From: Typha latifolia
Lineage: Eukaryota > Streptophyta > Magnoliopsida > Poales > Typhaceae
Length of the DNA stretch: 64,000 nucleotides
Direction of reading: 5' to 3'
NCBI GenBank assembly: GCA_019914945.1
Contig: CM034111.1
Coordinates: forward strand, 3,100,001 to 3,164,000
Positions 37,849 to 49,589 of this stretch are shown one piece after another. The position numbers were made by a program, and so were the translations under genes. A model generated the notes under the pieces. It worked only from the letters and a program-made list of their open reading frames with translations. It did not search any database and was not told the origin of the DNA. Each line of letters opens with the position of its first letter. Position 1 is the stretch's first letter.

Positions 37849-40358
37849 ATGCCGAACTTTTTATGGAGGTTAGTTTCCATTCTGTGGCATTGCAGACGAG
37901 GACACAGACACGGCCGCCGGAGTATCACAAACTCCACCTCATTCCTCTCGCCTGAGGATTTGTCCTTAACGTTAGCCGGATCAGACCTACACGTGTTCAC
38001 GTACGCAGAGATGATCGCGGCGACGAAGAACTTCGCGCCGTGCAACCTCGTCGGCTCCGGCGGGTTCGGACGCGTCTACAAGGGAGTCATCAACGATGGT
38101 TTGAGGCCCCGGCTGGCGGCGCAGACGGTGGCGGTGAAGTATCTGGAGCCGGGTGGGGTTCAAGGACAGAGAGAATGGCAGGTAAAAGTTGACATGCAAT
38201 AAAATAGGGAAATTTTCAACTAACACCCTGGTAAATTTGACTAAGATAACTAAACTACCAGGGGGTATTTTAGTAAATTTAGTTAGTGTGAGATTATGTT
38301 GGAAAGTATTCCAGGAGCAAACCATAATCAAAGTTAAGATTGAGTGGAATTTTGTGGAGCCGATTTAGTGCAGGTAAGCCTGAGTTTGTAATTGAATGTA
38401 TGTCAATACATTGATCGTCGATCGTGACGACTCCGATCATACCTGACTATAATATAATTGGGTCATTGGATGTGGATGATTAAAGCGTTAAGGAAATGGC
38501 AGAATATCGTATGAGAATTACAAATAACTTGAGATAGAGTGCTAATCACAGAGTTACTAAAATGTTATGCAGACTGAAGTCATGTTTCTTGGGCGACTAA
38601 GGCATCCGAATCTGGTGAAATTGATCGGTTATTGCTACGAAAAGGAGCACCGGATGATAGTGTACGAGTTTGTAGCCGAGGGAAGCTTGGAGACCCATCT
38701 CTTTAGAAGTACAATTTATTTCCCTTTTCCTCGTTTATGATTTCAGATGGCATTTAATTGTTCAGAGATATATGCGTCTAAATTAGATTGCTCATGGAGA
38801 CAGCTCACGTATAAAACTCGTCGAATTTTGAGCTCAATTTTCTTATATGTGCACGCAGAGCCCCTCTGTGATCCTTTGCCATGGCGGACGAGATTGAAGA
38901 TTGCAGTAGGAGCAGCGAAAGGCCTCGCCTTCCTCCACGAAGCCGAGAAACCCGTCATCTATCGTGATTTCAAAGCCTCAAACATATTGTTAGACCCTGT
39001 CTTAGGCTCTGTTTCTGTAAGTCTCCACCTCTGCTCCCTTCTCTCCCGCATTTAATCCACAAGATTGTGACAGATCTGTGTGTTGGTTTCTGGCTCAAAT
39101 TGAATATAGGCGTTCGAACTAGTCTGCGGCCGTTCGAACGCCCGTCTTCAAACTCGTGGAACACTTCGCAATTCTAGAGTCGTAGGGTCAACGATCGAAG
39201 TCTGCTCGAACGTCTTCTTTCTAACAGAGCAGCAGTTTTAGATCATTTTGCAACTGGGGTTCGAACGAGATGTAATTCGTCTGAATGAGCTGCAGATTTC
39301 TTTTCCCCCAGTTTGTCATGCCTATAAATACTTTATATCGATTGTAAGACATTAGGAGAGACAGAGATAGGGATTTGTAGGAGAGAAGGACCTCGTGAGA
39401 TAGCACTTCTATATTGTATTAGGGAGTTACTGAAGCTTGAGAATAAGCAATACTGTACTAATTCAAGATTTGTTCCTTTACGACTGCATGCATATAAATA
39501 GGCCGAAATGGCTATCAAATTTGCAATCCTCATGTCAATAAGATCAGAATTCACCTCTCAGGATTACACGGCAAAGCTTTCGGATTTTGGACTTGCAAAG
39601 GATGGCCCAGAAGGAGATGACACCCACATCAGCACAAGCGTCATGGGCACGCATGGCTACGTCGCACCGGAGTACGTCTTGACCGGTATGCATTAGAATT
39701 CGCATTTTGATGGCCTGTGATGATAAAGATAATCGACAAATCTTCTAAATCTGATTGATAGTTATTAAGCATCGATCTGAATGATAACTTGTATCCAGGA
39801 CATCTCACTGCAATGAGCGACGTCTACAGCTTCGGAGTTGTATTACTGGAGTTGTTAACCGGACGACAATGTTTCGATGGAACGCGGCGATGCAGAGAGC
39901 GAGACCTTGTGTGTTGGGCTAAACGTTATTTGAGACGGCCTAAGAAAAAGCTGTACAAAATTATGGATCCTAGACTTCAGTACTACTGTCAAAAGGATGC
40001 AGAGAAGGCTGCTATGGTGGCTTGCAAATGCCTAAGTAGCAACCGGAAGTTGAGGCCGAGAATGAGAGATGTTGTTGAGGCTTTGGAGCCTCTTCTGGAG
40101 TCGAACTATGCACCGACCGGCCCTGCCGTCGGCCCGGTGGTGACGGTGGAGGAAGACGACGAAGAAGGCGATGAAGAGAAGAGGGATGGAGAGATTATAG
40201 AGATCATGAGCAATGGACATAAAAGAGCATCAAAGTTTCGTTATAGGTGCAAGCAAAGGTTCCCAAGTTCAGCTATCCATGCTGAGACTACTACGGACTT
40301 CACAAGCTCAGTGAATCATGATCAGAGATGCCCAGGTGACCAGGAAAGAGGGGCATAA
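37849..40358 (+). CDS. Receptor-like cytoplasmic kinase, RLCK-VII (RIPK/PBL-like), copy 2
   Basis: Five exons (37849-38181, 38573-38708, 38859-39016, 39562-39685 and 39799-40358) join to 436 residues. Introns fall at the same codon phases as in the upstream paralogue, and exons 2 and 4 have identical lengths (136 and 124 bases). Motifs are [21 protein letters not shown], the P-loop GSGGFG (69-74), K97, YRDFK with D193, DFG, and [10 protein letters not shown]. The first ATG in frame (37849) was chosen; upstream the frame only opens from a TTG. Exon 3 can end at 38998 (weak donor GTCTTA), which keeps family length, or at 39016 (consensus GTAAGT), which inserts six residues, VLGSVS, before the segment leading to DFG. 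Exon 3 starts KPLC where copy 1 has RSLT. An LTR-like insertion lies in intron 3. The C-terminal tail is acidic ([10 protein letters not shown]) and then basic. Confidence 0.92.
39070..39500 (+). mobile_element. Copia-like LTR remnant inside intron 3 of kinase copy 2
   Basis: Shared phrases link this block to the reverse complement of 40860-41280: TTGGTTT.TGGCTCAAATT, a GGCGTTC motif, CCTATAAATA (a TATA box at about 39320) and TGTATTAGG. Order and spacing agree, which fits an LTR U3-R arrangement. No internal retrotransposon sequence adjoins it, so it is probably a solo LTR. Borders are approximate. Confidence 0.5.
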
Positions 40359-41814
40359 GCCATGGAACAAGTATAGTCAAAAGTTTATATAAAGATCAAG
40401 TGACAAAATTTATACTCCTGAGTCCATTAACTGTGTAAGTAAAATCATCAATCAATATGAAAAATATGTAATAATGTACACTTTCCTCAATAACCAAGAT
40501 GCTAATAGAAAAAGGTAAAGCTTTCGGATTTCAATAACAGTGACGTCTTGACCTGTCTGCCTTAAAATCTCATTCAGGAAGGAATACTATGCAATTACTG
40601 TGATAACCATTCTGAACTCTTAACACTACTTCAAAAATTAGGCTCTCTTATCTTGTTTACAACTGTTTTTTTTTTAGAATTACCATGTTTGCATTTGGAT
40701 GACCTTCTATAAATTTTACGCTAAAAAATGATAAAAAGAATGAATGATTATACTTCCCTCGTAATATATCCAACATATGTGCATATCATATAATTGTAAT
40801 TGTTAAGCAAATGAAGGATAAATTGCGTCCAGGGCCTCTCCATTAATCTCAATCAAATGTTACAAGTTTGATACACGGGGAAATGATAAGCTTTAAGTCA
40901 CTACCAACAAAACAAAGAAAAGGAAGTACTGAGCTCAGAGTACGTACAAGATATATATAAGTGGAACAACATCCAAATTGCTCCAGAATAATAGGCCAGA
41001 TAATTAAAGTTTCAGGTAGTGCAAAGCTTCAATCAACTAGAGGGATGATGCAAAATACAAAGTCCTCAAAGCTCTAATGACTTTCCTAATACAACAGAGA
41101 TATGCTCTCTATCAATACCCTCCCGTTTGATATCTTATAAATTCAACACAAAGATATTTATAGGTGTAGCTTGGAAGGCAAAAATCTAAACCGTCACACC
41201 ATGAATTTGAATGAAGTCAGGCGTTGGAATGGGCTTGTGAACGCCCATGTTTAATTTGAGCCAAAACCAACGAGATGGACATAGACCATGGAAAATTTAT
41301 TATCAAAGTTTGTATGAAGATCAACTGAGAAAATTCATATTCCATATACTATGTAAATAAATCATCAACCAATATGAATCAACTATGTAATTGCGAGTAA
41401 TCAATATGATGTGAGAAAAAAAAAATGCATAACTTCCCAAAAGAGAAATAGGATCAACAGCAATCGCTGAATGAAAAATTGATATGGATTGGTTGATCTC
41501 TGTGACATCTTCATATGGATTTATTCTCAGAAAAATCGAAAATTGCCATAACAAAGGTGCTCAAAGATTTGAAAACATAGAATGAGAAATGATACACTAT
41601 CAGTTGATTCCTACTGCTATTTGAGGTAGTAATAACAAGACAATCAAGGAGATACACTAATTTCCCTCTGTTTCTTCTCATAGAAGAAGTCTCAGCTGAA
41701 GACATACAGAGAGGGAAGATCAGTAACCGATGCCAAGGAATTCTAAAGATCTCATAACTTATAACGATAACAATAACAAAAGAAGATCTGTTCACCGTCC
41801 AAATTCTTATCACA
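40359..41814. other. Intergenic region with inverted LTR remnant
   Basis: It contains the 3' side of kinase copy 2 and, at about 40860-41280, the minus-orientation copy of the LTR-like sequence in its intron 3. No gene is supported; short minus-strand frames at 41321-41554 and 41511-41900 have no domain. Confidence 0.6.
40860..41280 (-). mobile_element. Copia-like LTR remnant, minus orientation
   Basis: Reverse complement carries GTTGGTTTTGGCTCAAATTA, a GGGCGTTC motif, CCTATAAATA and TGTATTAGG in the same order as 39070-39500. The two copies flank the last two exons of kinase copy 2 in inverted orientation. Confidence 0.5.
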
Positions 41815-42156
41815 TCATGTGGGGGTGGGAGGGGAGAATCGATCGAGATGCTGCTCCACCCGCGCGCTGACGATGAAGAACATGGTGAGGTTTCCGGCAA
41901 CCATGAGAAGAGTTAACGTATTCAAACCCAAGAACTCGACCGGGCCTTGATAGTAGTGGATGATGACGAGAATCCAAGAGAGACAGAAGAAGAGCAAGGC
42001 GAGACATGCGAGCACGAGGGTGTCCTGGCTTAAGACGCCATTGATGATGCTCAGGTAGCCGTACAAGTTGATGGCCTTGTCAACGTGTTTAAGCGTGATG
42101 ACGAGGACCGGCGTCCTACGCCAGTTGATGAATCCTTCGTTGTTAGGTTCTGCCAT
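41815..42156 (-). CDS. Small multi-span membrane protein, array copy A
   Basis: The 113-residue frame starts MAEPNNEGFINW, close to MPEPKNGGFLNL of the next gene, and ends with RFSPPTPT, like RFVAPT there. Hydrophobic stretches lie at about residues 16-40 (weak), 46-67 and 72-98. The start at 42156 is chosen over longer upstream methionines because the MAEP/MPEP start recurs across the family. It is the first of the clustered minus-strand copies. I do not recognise the family. It could be a lineage-specific membrane protein with both termini exposed, but topology and function are unknown. Confidence 0.65.
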   Translation of the reverse strand: MAEPNNEGFINWRRTPVLVITLKHVDKAINLYGYLSIINGVLSQDTLVLACLALLFFCLSWILVIIHYYQGPVEFLGLNTLTLLMVAGNLTMFFIVSARVEQHLDRFSPPTPT

Positions 42157-43185
42157 GGAATGGAATTCTTGGAAGAGGGGAGAAGAGGTGGGATAGATTG
42201 AATGTGAACGCAAGCAAGAAGGAGAAAATTTAACCCTAGGTAAATTTGTAATCACGCGCCGCCACGGTTGAACGGCACGTCGTTTTTCATTTTTTCCGCA
42301 ATATTTTTTGATGTGGGAAATCCCTTCCCAAAAAAGAGCAGATATCGTCGGATAGAATAATATGAATGAAAAACTTCTCATAGGCTTAATCAGATCAAAT
42401 CGTTTAAGTTGTTGGTAGACTAGCTCAAAATTCTCGGCACGGGAGGGAGGCGGAGAGAGAGAGCGGGGCGAGAAACCGACGGAGTTGGGGGGGCGAGGGG
42501 AGGGGGAAACGGAGGTGGAAGGTAGAAGGGGCGGCGTTGGAGAAGGAGAAGGTAGCGGGCTTGGCCTAGCCGGCTCGGCTCGGCTCCACCACCCACTCCC
42601 CTAGCCGCACAAAGAGGCCGGCCAACCCCGAGCCTGACGAGGAGGGGGAGAAAAGAAGAGAAGGAGAAGAAATCGGACGAGACGAGGCGTCCGGTGCGGA
42701 CGGGTAGAGGCCGGGACCGGGTCAAATCGTGGCGACACGAAAGCCGAGAAGGGGATGGGTCGAGTACCAGGGCACTCGGCCCAAGCAGCGGAGACTAACG
42801 GCGGTGGGGCGGTTTGAGAGAGGAGAGAAGAGACGGGTGAAAACGGGGGAGAAAGAAGGGCTAAGGGAAAGAGAGAGGAGGGGAGAGGGAGGAAGAGATA
42901 TCCACAATAATTAAACAAGAAGGTCTATTCACTGATGAAACAAACTAATTCATTCTTATTGCGATAAAGAAAATTGCATCTAATTTGCTTAACGTAGTCA
43001 TTGCATCCATGCCTAATTATGACAGGTAATAATACATTCTCTTTTTTCATGACAGCTAATACAGTAATTTCAAATGATTTTATTTACTTTATATATAGAA
43101 CGTTACATTATATTTATAGATGATCAATAAAAAGTGAAGAGTGAAATCTAATTCAACCAGTGAGTGCGTGCATACTTCCATTGCA
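42157..43185. other. Intergenic gap between array copies A and B
   Basis: Upstream region of copy A, then a GC-rich, purine/pyrimidine-skewed block at 42430-42900 in which several frames on both strands are open by composition alone. None has a domain. AT-rich DNA follows to copy B. Confidence 0.55.
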
Positions 43186-43590
43186 TCATGTGGGAGCGAC
43201 GAACCGATCAGTATGCGGCTCCGCCGCCACGAGGAGGATGATGAGAGCCCCTGTGAGGAAGACGGCGAGCTTGGCAAGAGCGTACGTCCTCCACACCAAG
43301 TACCCGGCAGCGCCGCCACCGGCGGCGAGGCGACGCGACGGCGGACGGCCACCGGAGGCGGCGATGGTGACATGGATTAGAACGATGTTGACGAAGAAGA
43401 CGGCCAGGTTGAGGATCTCGAGCGCGACGAAGTGCAAGTCGAAGAGGCGAAAGATGGTGGCGAGGAGGTCGAAAACGGTGAGGGCGGTGGCGGTGACTCC
43501 AAGCGTGGCGACGAGGATCGGCGGCGGTGGGTTAGGCCGGCCGATTCGGCCTGGGAGGTTGAGGAATCCTCCGTTCTTTGGTTCGGGCAT
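43186..43590 (-). CDS. Small four-span membrane protein, array copy B
   Basis: The frame encodes 134 residues. After a Pro-rich N-terminus (MPEPKNGGFLNL...PNPPPP) come hydrophobic stretches at about residues 25-45, 52-76, 93-103 (weak) and 104-124, with a Gly/Arg-rich loop (80-96). LAVFLTGALIILLVAAEPH aligns with the MVFFLTAVFLIILIASESH of the 50.3 kb copy, and ATALTVFDLLA with AILTASDLFA there, so homology is clear. The gene is strongly GC-rich compared with its surroundings, as for intact monocot coding sequence. Function unknown. Confidence 0.7.
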   Translation of the reverse strand: MPEPKNGGFLNLPGRIGRPNPPPPILVATLGVTATALTVFDLLATIFRLFDLHFVALEILNLAVFFVNIVLIHVTIAASGGRPPSRRLAAGGGAAGYLVWRTYALAKLAVFLTGALIILLVAAEPHTDRFVAPT

Positions 43591-43959
43591 CGGATCTTGG
43601 AGTTGGAGGAGGAGGAAGAGTTGAGAACTTGAGATAGGATGGATCCAGACTCCAGAATAAGACTCGTCGAACTATGGAGTAGGCGAGTGATTTAACTGTC
43701 TTTATTTTCTTTTTATATTATTTAGCAAAATAAATTAATAATACTACTTGTGTTATTTGTTTTCCGACGAGTTGAGAATTACTCTTTAAGGCTTTTAGCT
43801 TCTTTTTTTCTTCTCTCTCTCTCTCTCTCTTTTTAAGCTCCCGATCTACGCTTAGATCTTTGTTGGTTTCTCGAAGATCTCGATGTGATTACCACGTAGG
43901 AATCGACACACAGGATCACGTAACCATGATGTGATCCATCGAAATGCACGCGTTTATAA

Positions 43960-44520
43960 GAGCATATACAAGGAGAGAGGCTCCGAAGCCCGAAATGCAC
44001 CCAGCTATTTATAATATATATATTTATATATTTTAAATTATTTAATAGGTTCTTTTAATTTATTATTTTTTATAAAAAAATATATAATTATAAAACTCTT
44101 ATCGAGATATTTAATATAATACTAATATTTATTAGTTTTAGAAATAATTTTTAAATTACTATTTTAAAAAATGAATCTAAATAAGTATTACTAAAAGTAT
44201 CAAAATTACATTACATGTTATTACTCAAAATATCAAACTTACATTATACAAAATAATTAAAAATTAATATTTAATAATAAAAATAATTTTAGAATATTAA
44301 AAGTATAAAATTTAAAATAACTTAAAAATAATTTAATATTATTTTAAAGTAAAACTAATTATATGCTCAATTTAATAAATTAGATTATTTACTAAATAAT
44401 ACAGGATTAAAATTTTTTTGAAACCTTTATAAGATATATAAAATTAGAATTTTAAATAATTAAATAATTATTTTGAGCTGGGCTCTAAATTATTGGACGA
44501 GGAGCACTAGTTTATGAGTT
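43960..44520. mobile_element. AT-rich transposon remnant related to 57.38-57.84 kb
   Basis: Starts near AAGAGCAT and ends near GAGCTGGGCTCTAAATTATT. Its middle aligns with 57540-57760, for example AAATTACTATTTTA against AAATTACTAATTTT and ATCAAAATTACATTACATG in both regions. No transposase frame is present. Confidence 0.5.
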
Positions 44521-44869
44521 GCTGTAGGGGTAAATTGATTGCCATCATCCACATCAGCTGTTGACCGGGCGGTGGGGGGACCACTGTAGCCTGTAGGTGT
44601 TTATGCAGTTGTGTTCGAAAAGAAAGACGAGATAATAATTACTTATCTTAATATTTATACGATAATATCTAAGTATCTCTTATCTCTTTTTCCATCCAAT
44701 ATTTACTAATTATTATTTCATTTTTAAAATATTATTTTCATTAAATATTATTCAATCACTCTCTTATTTTCTAATTTTTTCTCTCATCTGGTATTATTAT
44801 TATACTATATTAATTTATAAGGAATCATAAATATACTATATGTTAGAATAAATTCTCTTATATTAATAT

Positions 44870-45230
44870 AATTATAATAGTATTAAACTTATTCTAGAAT
44901 GAAGCTCCTGTTCGACCTCAGTCGAGGCGACTACTAAGTGTCAGTGATCATGCCATGATGGGCCCCTCTTTATAGCTTGGACTCCAAGTTTTGAATTAGG
45001 TATTACGTGGCGAGCCACCAAATGGTTATTGGTGGGTAAAGAGAGAGAGAGAGAGAAGTTGTAGGACCACATAGAAAGCATAAAACACTCAGGGTAGTCC
45101 AAGCACACCTGAAAATGACTTTTAAACTGATTTAAATTTAATTTGATAAGATTTAGATCATAAATAAATTACTTTGTCTAATTTGATTGTTAAATAAATT
45201 ACACTCATTATCTAATTCATTTAGGTCTTG
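44870..45230. repeat. Duplicated 3' flank of array copy C (first copy)
   Basis: Matches 49000-49290 in the same orientation over most of its length. Shared stretches include GGACTCCAAG, AGGTATTACGTGGC and TGAAAATGACTTTTAAACTG. Each copy is followed on the right by the 3' end of a membrane-protein gene, intact at 45.7 kb and a remnant at 49.6 kb, which shows segmental duplication. Confidence 0.85.
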
Positions 45231-45668
45231 TTTACTTTAAATCTAGTGACTTTGAATTAGTTGAGCGACTCATAAACTAGTTCAGTGACTAAAGATATAT
45301 TTATCTTTTTTATATGTAATTATATTTATAATAAAAAACAGTTTTCTTATAATTTAAAAACATAATAAATTTTTTTTTTAAATCTATTTATAATTTAAAT
45401 AATTTCCTTTATAACCCAAATAAAATATATAAATTTAAATAGCTTGTGATTTAATAATTTGTTTAATAAATAAGTCGTGTATATATTTAGAAATTTTTAT
45501 CGGTTTAATGATATATTGTGTTCGTATTTGTATTGTCATGAATCATGATCGGATCAGATTCTGATTAATCTAACCTAATTACCACACTTTATGTAATAGT
45601 GTCCAATAACATCCCATAAAAAATAACCAAATTTATTAAGATAAAAAAAAGAGTACAAGATGTAAATT

Positions 45669-46121
45669 TCAAATGTGTGAAAAAAAGTATTTCTTAGGAA
45701 CAAAGTCAATGTCGTCACCGAGAGTCAACAGAAAGAAGACGATAATTCCGCTGAAAATTAGCGATATCTTTGACCAAAATAAGACGATGGACGCCAAGAA
45801 CTTCGCCGCCGCAACCGGTGGGTGGTGCGGCGCCGGCGGTAAGCTGGCGGAAACAGTGACGGAGAAACATATCATCAAAAGGCTGAGTAGGCATACCGCC
45901 ACGTTTAGAAGGATAGAAAAGCAGAAAGCCGGTGCGGCAAAGTGACCGCCGTAGCCCGCCGCCAAAACTAGTACGACCCCAGTGGCGGAGAGAAAGTGGT
46001 CAGACAAGGAGAGGGTAGCGAGGAAGACACCACCGACGGCGAGGAGAAATGGACCGCGGCCACAGGCTTGCCGGATTTGAGCTCCGGCACTGAAGAATTC
46101 TCTGCGGATGGGTTCTGCCAT
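45669..46121 (-). CDS. Small four-span membrane protein, array copy C (intact reference copy)
   Basis: The frame encodes 150 residues from MAEPIRREFFSAGAQIRQAC. Hydrophobic stretches lie at about residues 24-40, 44-58, 61-92 and 106-134. The C-terminus is hydrophilic and ends KKYFFSHI. The start at 46121 is preferred because the 54.0 kb copy begins identically and is preceded by a similar leader; an in-frame upstream ATG at 46226 would add 35 residues. It is homologous to copies at 24.1, 49.6 and 54.0 kb. Family motifs are G.FLA.L...D at the first span and SK followed by a hydrophobic run at the last. I recognise no named domain (not CASP, PGG or tetraspanin by eye). Confidence 0.7.
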   Translation of the reverse strand: MAEPIRREFFSAGAQIRQACGRGPFLLAVGGVFLATLSLSDHFLSATGVVLVLAAGYGGHFAAPAFCFSILLNVAVCLLSLLMICFSVTVSASLPPAPHHPPVAAAKFLASIVLFWSKISLIFSGIIVFFLLTLGDDIDFVPKKYFFSHI

Positions 46122-49100
46122 GGCGGGCGGCTGGAAACGGAGATTTGAGAGAAGATAGTGGAAGAAGAGTAGTTCTTTTAGAACTAAGATGAATCTATAC
46201 CCTATTTCGCCCACTAATTTTGTCAAAAACTTTGGAAAGGTACTGAATCACGACTTTGAGCTCGAATTCCATCCAGTTTTATCGTGCCGACATTGAGACG
46301 ACTTTGTTTTTTCCCCTTTTTTAATTAAAACGTCGACTTCACAGATCGAGGTCGGTGAAGATGGGAGTGCAAAAAGACTAATACACCCTTTTTCACGGGT
46401 TGGAACCGGTACCGGGAAACCGGTACCGGGTGAATTTTACCGGTAAAACCGGCTCTTACAGCCGTCAGATTATACTTACAATTTATTCTCGTGCATTGAA
46501 GTATTTACCAAGTTTCTATATTGCACGATTTCCGAGGCATATAATTTATAATGTTAATCCTATACAAATAATATAGACCGATTTATCCGGAGTTTTTAGC
46601 AAAATTAGTCTGTTCTAAACGGACTACTCTTAAACTTATTTATTAAATAAATTTTAATTTATTATAGTCTCTAATAAAAATGTTGATCCGTACCTTAGTC
46701 TTTTAGAGCAACTCAAATGGAGCTCTAAAATTAGCTTCAAATTTGGAGCTAGGAATAGTGGGGCTCCAAATTTCGAGCCCCACCACGAAAATGGAGCCCG
46801 GCTCCATTTATCATTTCAACCTTTTAAAAATATCAAAATTGCCCAATAATTATTATATTTCAATAATTTTAATTTTATTTTTATCTTTTATTAAATAATT
46901 TAGTTAGTTAAACTGAGTATATAATTAGTTTTACTAATTAGTTTTTAATAAAAATAATACCATTGGAAATGTCTCATCGAGACCTTTAAGAGCAACTTCA
47001 ACCGTGCTCCAAAATCTAAATTTGGAGTTCGGTTGTGCTCCAATGAAACTCTAAAACTAGCTCCAAATTTGGAGTTAGCAATAGTGGAGAAATTACCCAA
47101 TAATTATTACATTCAATCATTTTAATTCAATTTATATCTTTTATTAAATAATTTAGTTAGTTAAACTGAATATATAATTAATTTTACTAATCAGTTTTTA
47201 ACAAAAATAATACCATTAGAAAGGTCTCATCGAGACCTTTAAAATGAGTCTAATATTAAATTATTTTTGAGTCAATTTAAATTTTAAATTTTAAATTTTT
47301 TATTATTTATAAAAATAAGCCTAATAAATTATCTGTCCTAAAATATAATTACTCAAAATTATTACCAATGTAAATATTAAATATTAAAATATATTAGATA
47401 ATTTGGTCAAGAAAGAAGGTGGCTACGAAATAGGAATCGGTGACTACGGAGATGACTTACTAAAATATTAAACATCTATTGCTTTTATTATGTTTGGTTA
47501 ATTTATGCTTATTTTGTGTAATGTAATTTTGATATTTTTAGTTAATGACATGTAATGCTTATTTCGATATTTATTTCGTGTAATGTAATTTCGATGTGTT
47601 TAATTAAAAAATTAGTAATTTAAAATTACTTCTGAAACTATTGAATATTAGCCTTATTTTAAATATCTCAATGAGAGTTTTCTAACCATATATTTTTTAT
47701 TAAAAAATAATAACACTAAGATAACCTATTAAGTAATTTAAAATAACTAATATAATAATATATATTATATTATTATTTTAATATATATGGAGCTCGTTGG
47801 AGTGCACGGGGCTCTTGCTCTATTTTTGGCTCCATATTTAGAGCCTTTGGGCTCCAAATATAGAGCTAGCGTTAGAGATGCTCGTAGTTGAGAGTTTAAT
47901 TAATATTTTTAAAAATATTAATCAGTTCAGTGTTTTTGTTAGGAACGGTGAATTAAAAAAACTTAGTTTATGATCAACACTGATAACGTAACCTCTTTTT
48001 TTTGGGTATCCTAATACCCTCTAATTATTAATATAAGGGTTAGAAATTATTGAGAAAAAGTTACATGGGAAGAATATCTTTTTGGAAACACATCTCCTTT
48101 CTCTGTTTAGATATAAAAATTAATTATTTAATAAGAGATTCAAAATAACAAAAAAACTATTTCATACCCCTCTCTCTCCAATCTATATAATATCTTTTGT
48201 CTCATAATATACTTAAAAACTGAATTCAAATATTAGTTTTTGAAAGGTATGATTCAAATACATTTCTCTCGGTATTCTAAATAATATTCAAAATGACGTT
48301 GCTTTAATCATTCTCTCTAATAGGTTTAGAAAATAATTAGTACAAAATCTCTCGTATACTCTTAAGTCCATCAATGGCTAAATTTATAATACGTCATAGG
48401 AAATTGGATCTACCGAAATAATAATGAAGCATAAAAAAATATTTTCAATCATAAAGATTTTTTACATAGCAAACCTCTAAACGGGGTCCTCAAATTAAAA
48501 TCAATCATTATAAACTATAAACTACAGCAGTTGCAGTAGACTTATAAATCACCTACTAATTTCAACAACTCTATCTAATAACAATCTTGATTGCTAAACC
48601 CCATGATACACCACTTTTTATTATTAGTCCCCTGCTTTTTGTGACCTTCAGAGTTGATCATTTTGTTTAACTCTCAAGACAGCGATTCATCTTGATCTGA
48701 TATAGATAAGATGTTTAAAAAATGAATTCAACATCTAAAAAACTCTTTAAGGATAATCAAAATGATTATGTTCGGTTAAATTAAAACCTCCTTAATTACC
48801 TCCTTCAGATAAGGCAAAAAAATCTCTTAAAAAGATTCCACGGAAATCTTATAATAAGGTGAGATTCACAATAATGTTTGGGCCAACTTAGCTTGAAAAT
48901 TTTCATAAACACCACTGGCGAGTTACAAAGTAAGAAGGGCAATAAAGCTTATATATAAGGAAACAGAAAAATAATATATGTTAAAATAAGTTCTCTTATA
49001 TTCATAATTAAACATTAATATAATTATAACTTATTCTAGAAGGAAGCAACTGTCGATCTCAGTCGGGCGACTACTAATTGTAAGCTTGGACTCCAAGCTT

Positions 49101-49589
49101 TGAGTTAGGTATTACGTGGCCAGCCACCAAATGGTCATTGGTGGTAGGACCACACGGAAAACAGTAAGGCTAGTACAAGCATACCTGAAAATGACTTTTA
49201 AACTGATTAAATTTAATTTGATAAGATTTAGATCATAAATAAATTACTTTGTCTAATTTGATTGTTAAATAAATCACACTCATTATCTAATTTATGACAC
49301 GATCCGTCAATCCCTTTATAACACGATATAATATATATAAAACTTTTTTTATAATTTGAAAAAAAACTATTTATAACATTAAAATTATATTTATAATTTT
49401 GAGAAACTCTTTTTATAACCTAAATAAACTATATAAATTCGAATAACTTGTGACTAAATAATCCTTTTAAAAATCAAGTTGTGCCTATGTTTAAATTGTT
49501 TTGATCCGTTTAGTAAATATATTGTTTTCGTATTTGTATTATCATAATCTTATCCGAATCTAACTATTATAACCCAATTACCACCCCTA
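46122..49589. other. Intergenic region between array copy C and the 49.6 kb remnant
   Basis: 46122-46560 is the 5' flank of copy C and matches 54420-54760 in the same orientation. A transposon occupies about 46700-47890. 48590-48950 matches 55145-55460, and 49000-49290 matches 44870-45230. No intact gene. Confidence 0.7.
46700..47890. mobile_element. Transposon with GAGCATCTC-type ends and internal duplication
   Basis: The left end reads TAGAGCAACTCAAATGGAGC and the right end, in reverse complement, CGAGCATCTCTAACGCTAGC, so the ends form imperfect inverted repeats. An internal segment of about 270 bases occurs twice (about 46715-46985 and 46990-47250). The part at 47410-47880 is the reverse complement of 57385-57840. 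It is probably a non-autonomous DNA transposon. No transposase was identified. Confidence 0.65.

Larger units (their letters stand above)
43591..45668. other. Intergenic gap between array copies B and C
   Basis: Contains the upstream region of copy B, a CT microsatellite near 43812-43830, a transposon copy at about 43960-44520, and at 44870-45230 a segment repeated at 49000-49290 in direct orientation. No gene. Confidence 0.65.

Noticed and set aside
39100..39260. GTTCGAAC-rich stretch resembling a tRNA T-loop
   Set aside because: No cloverleaf can be drawn; it lies in the LTR-like insertion in intron 3 of kinase copy 2.
42420..42918. Overlapping frames of 61-105 residues on both strands
   Set aside because: Open because of skewed GC/purine composition; Pro/Leu/Ser low complexity with no family features.
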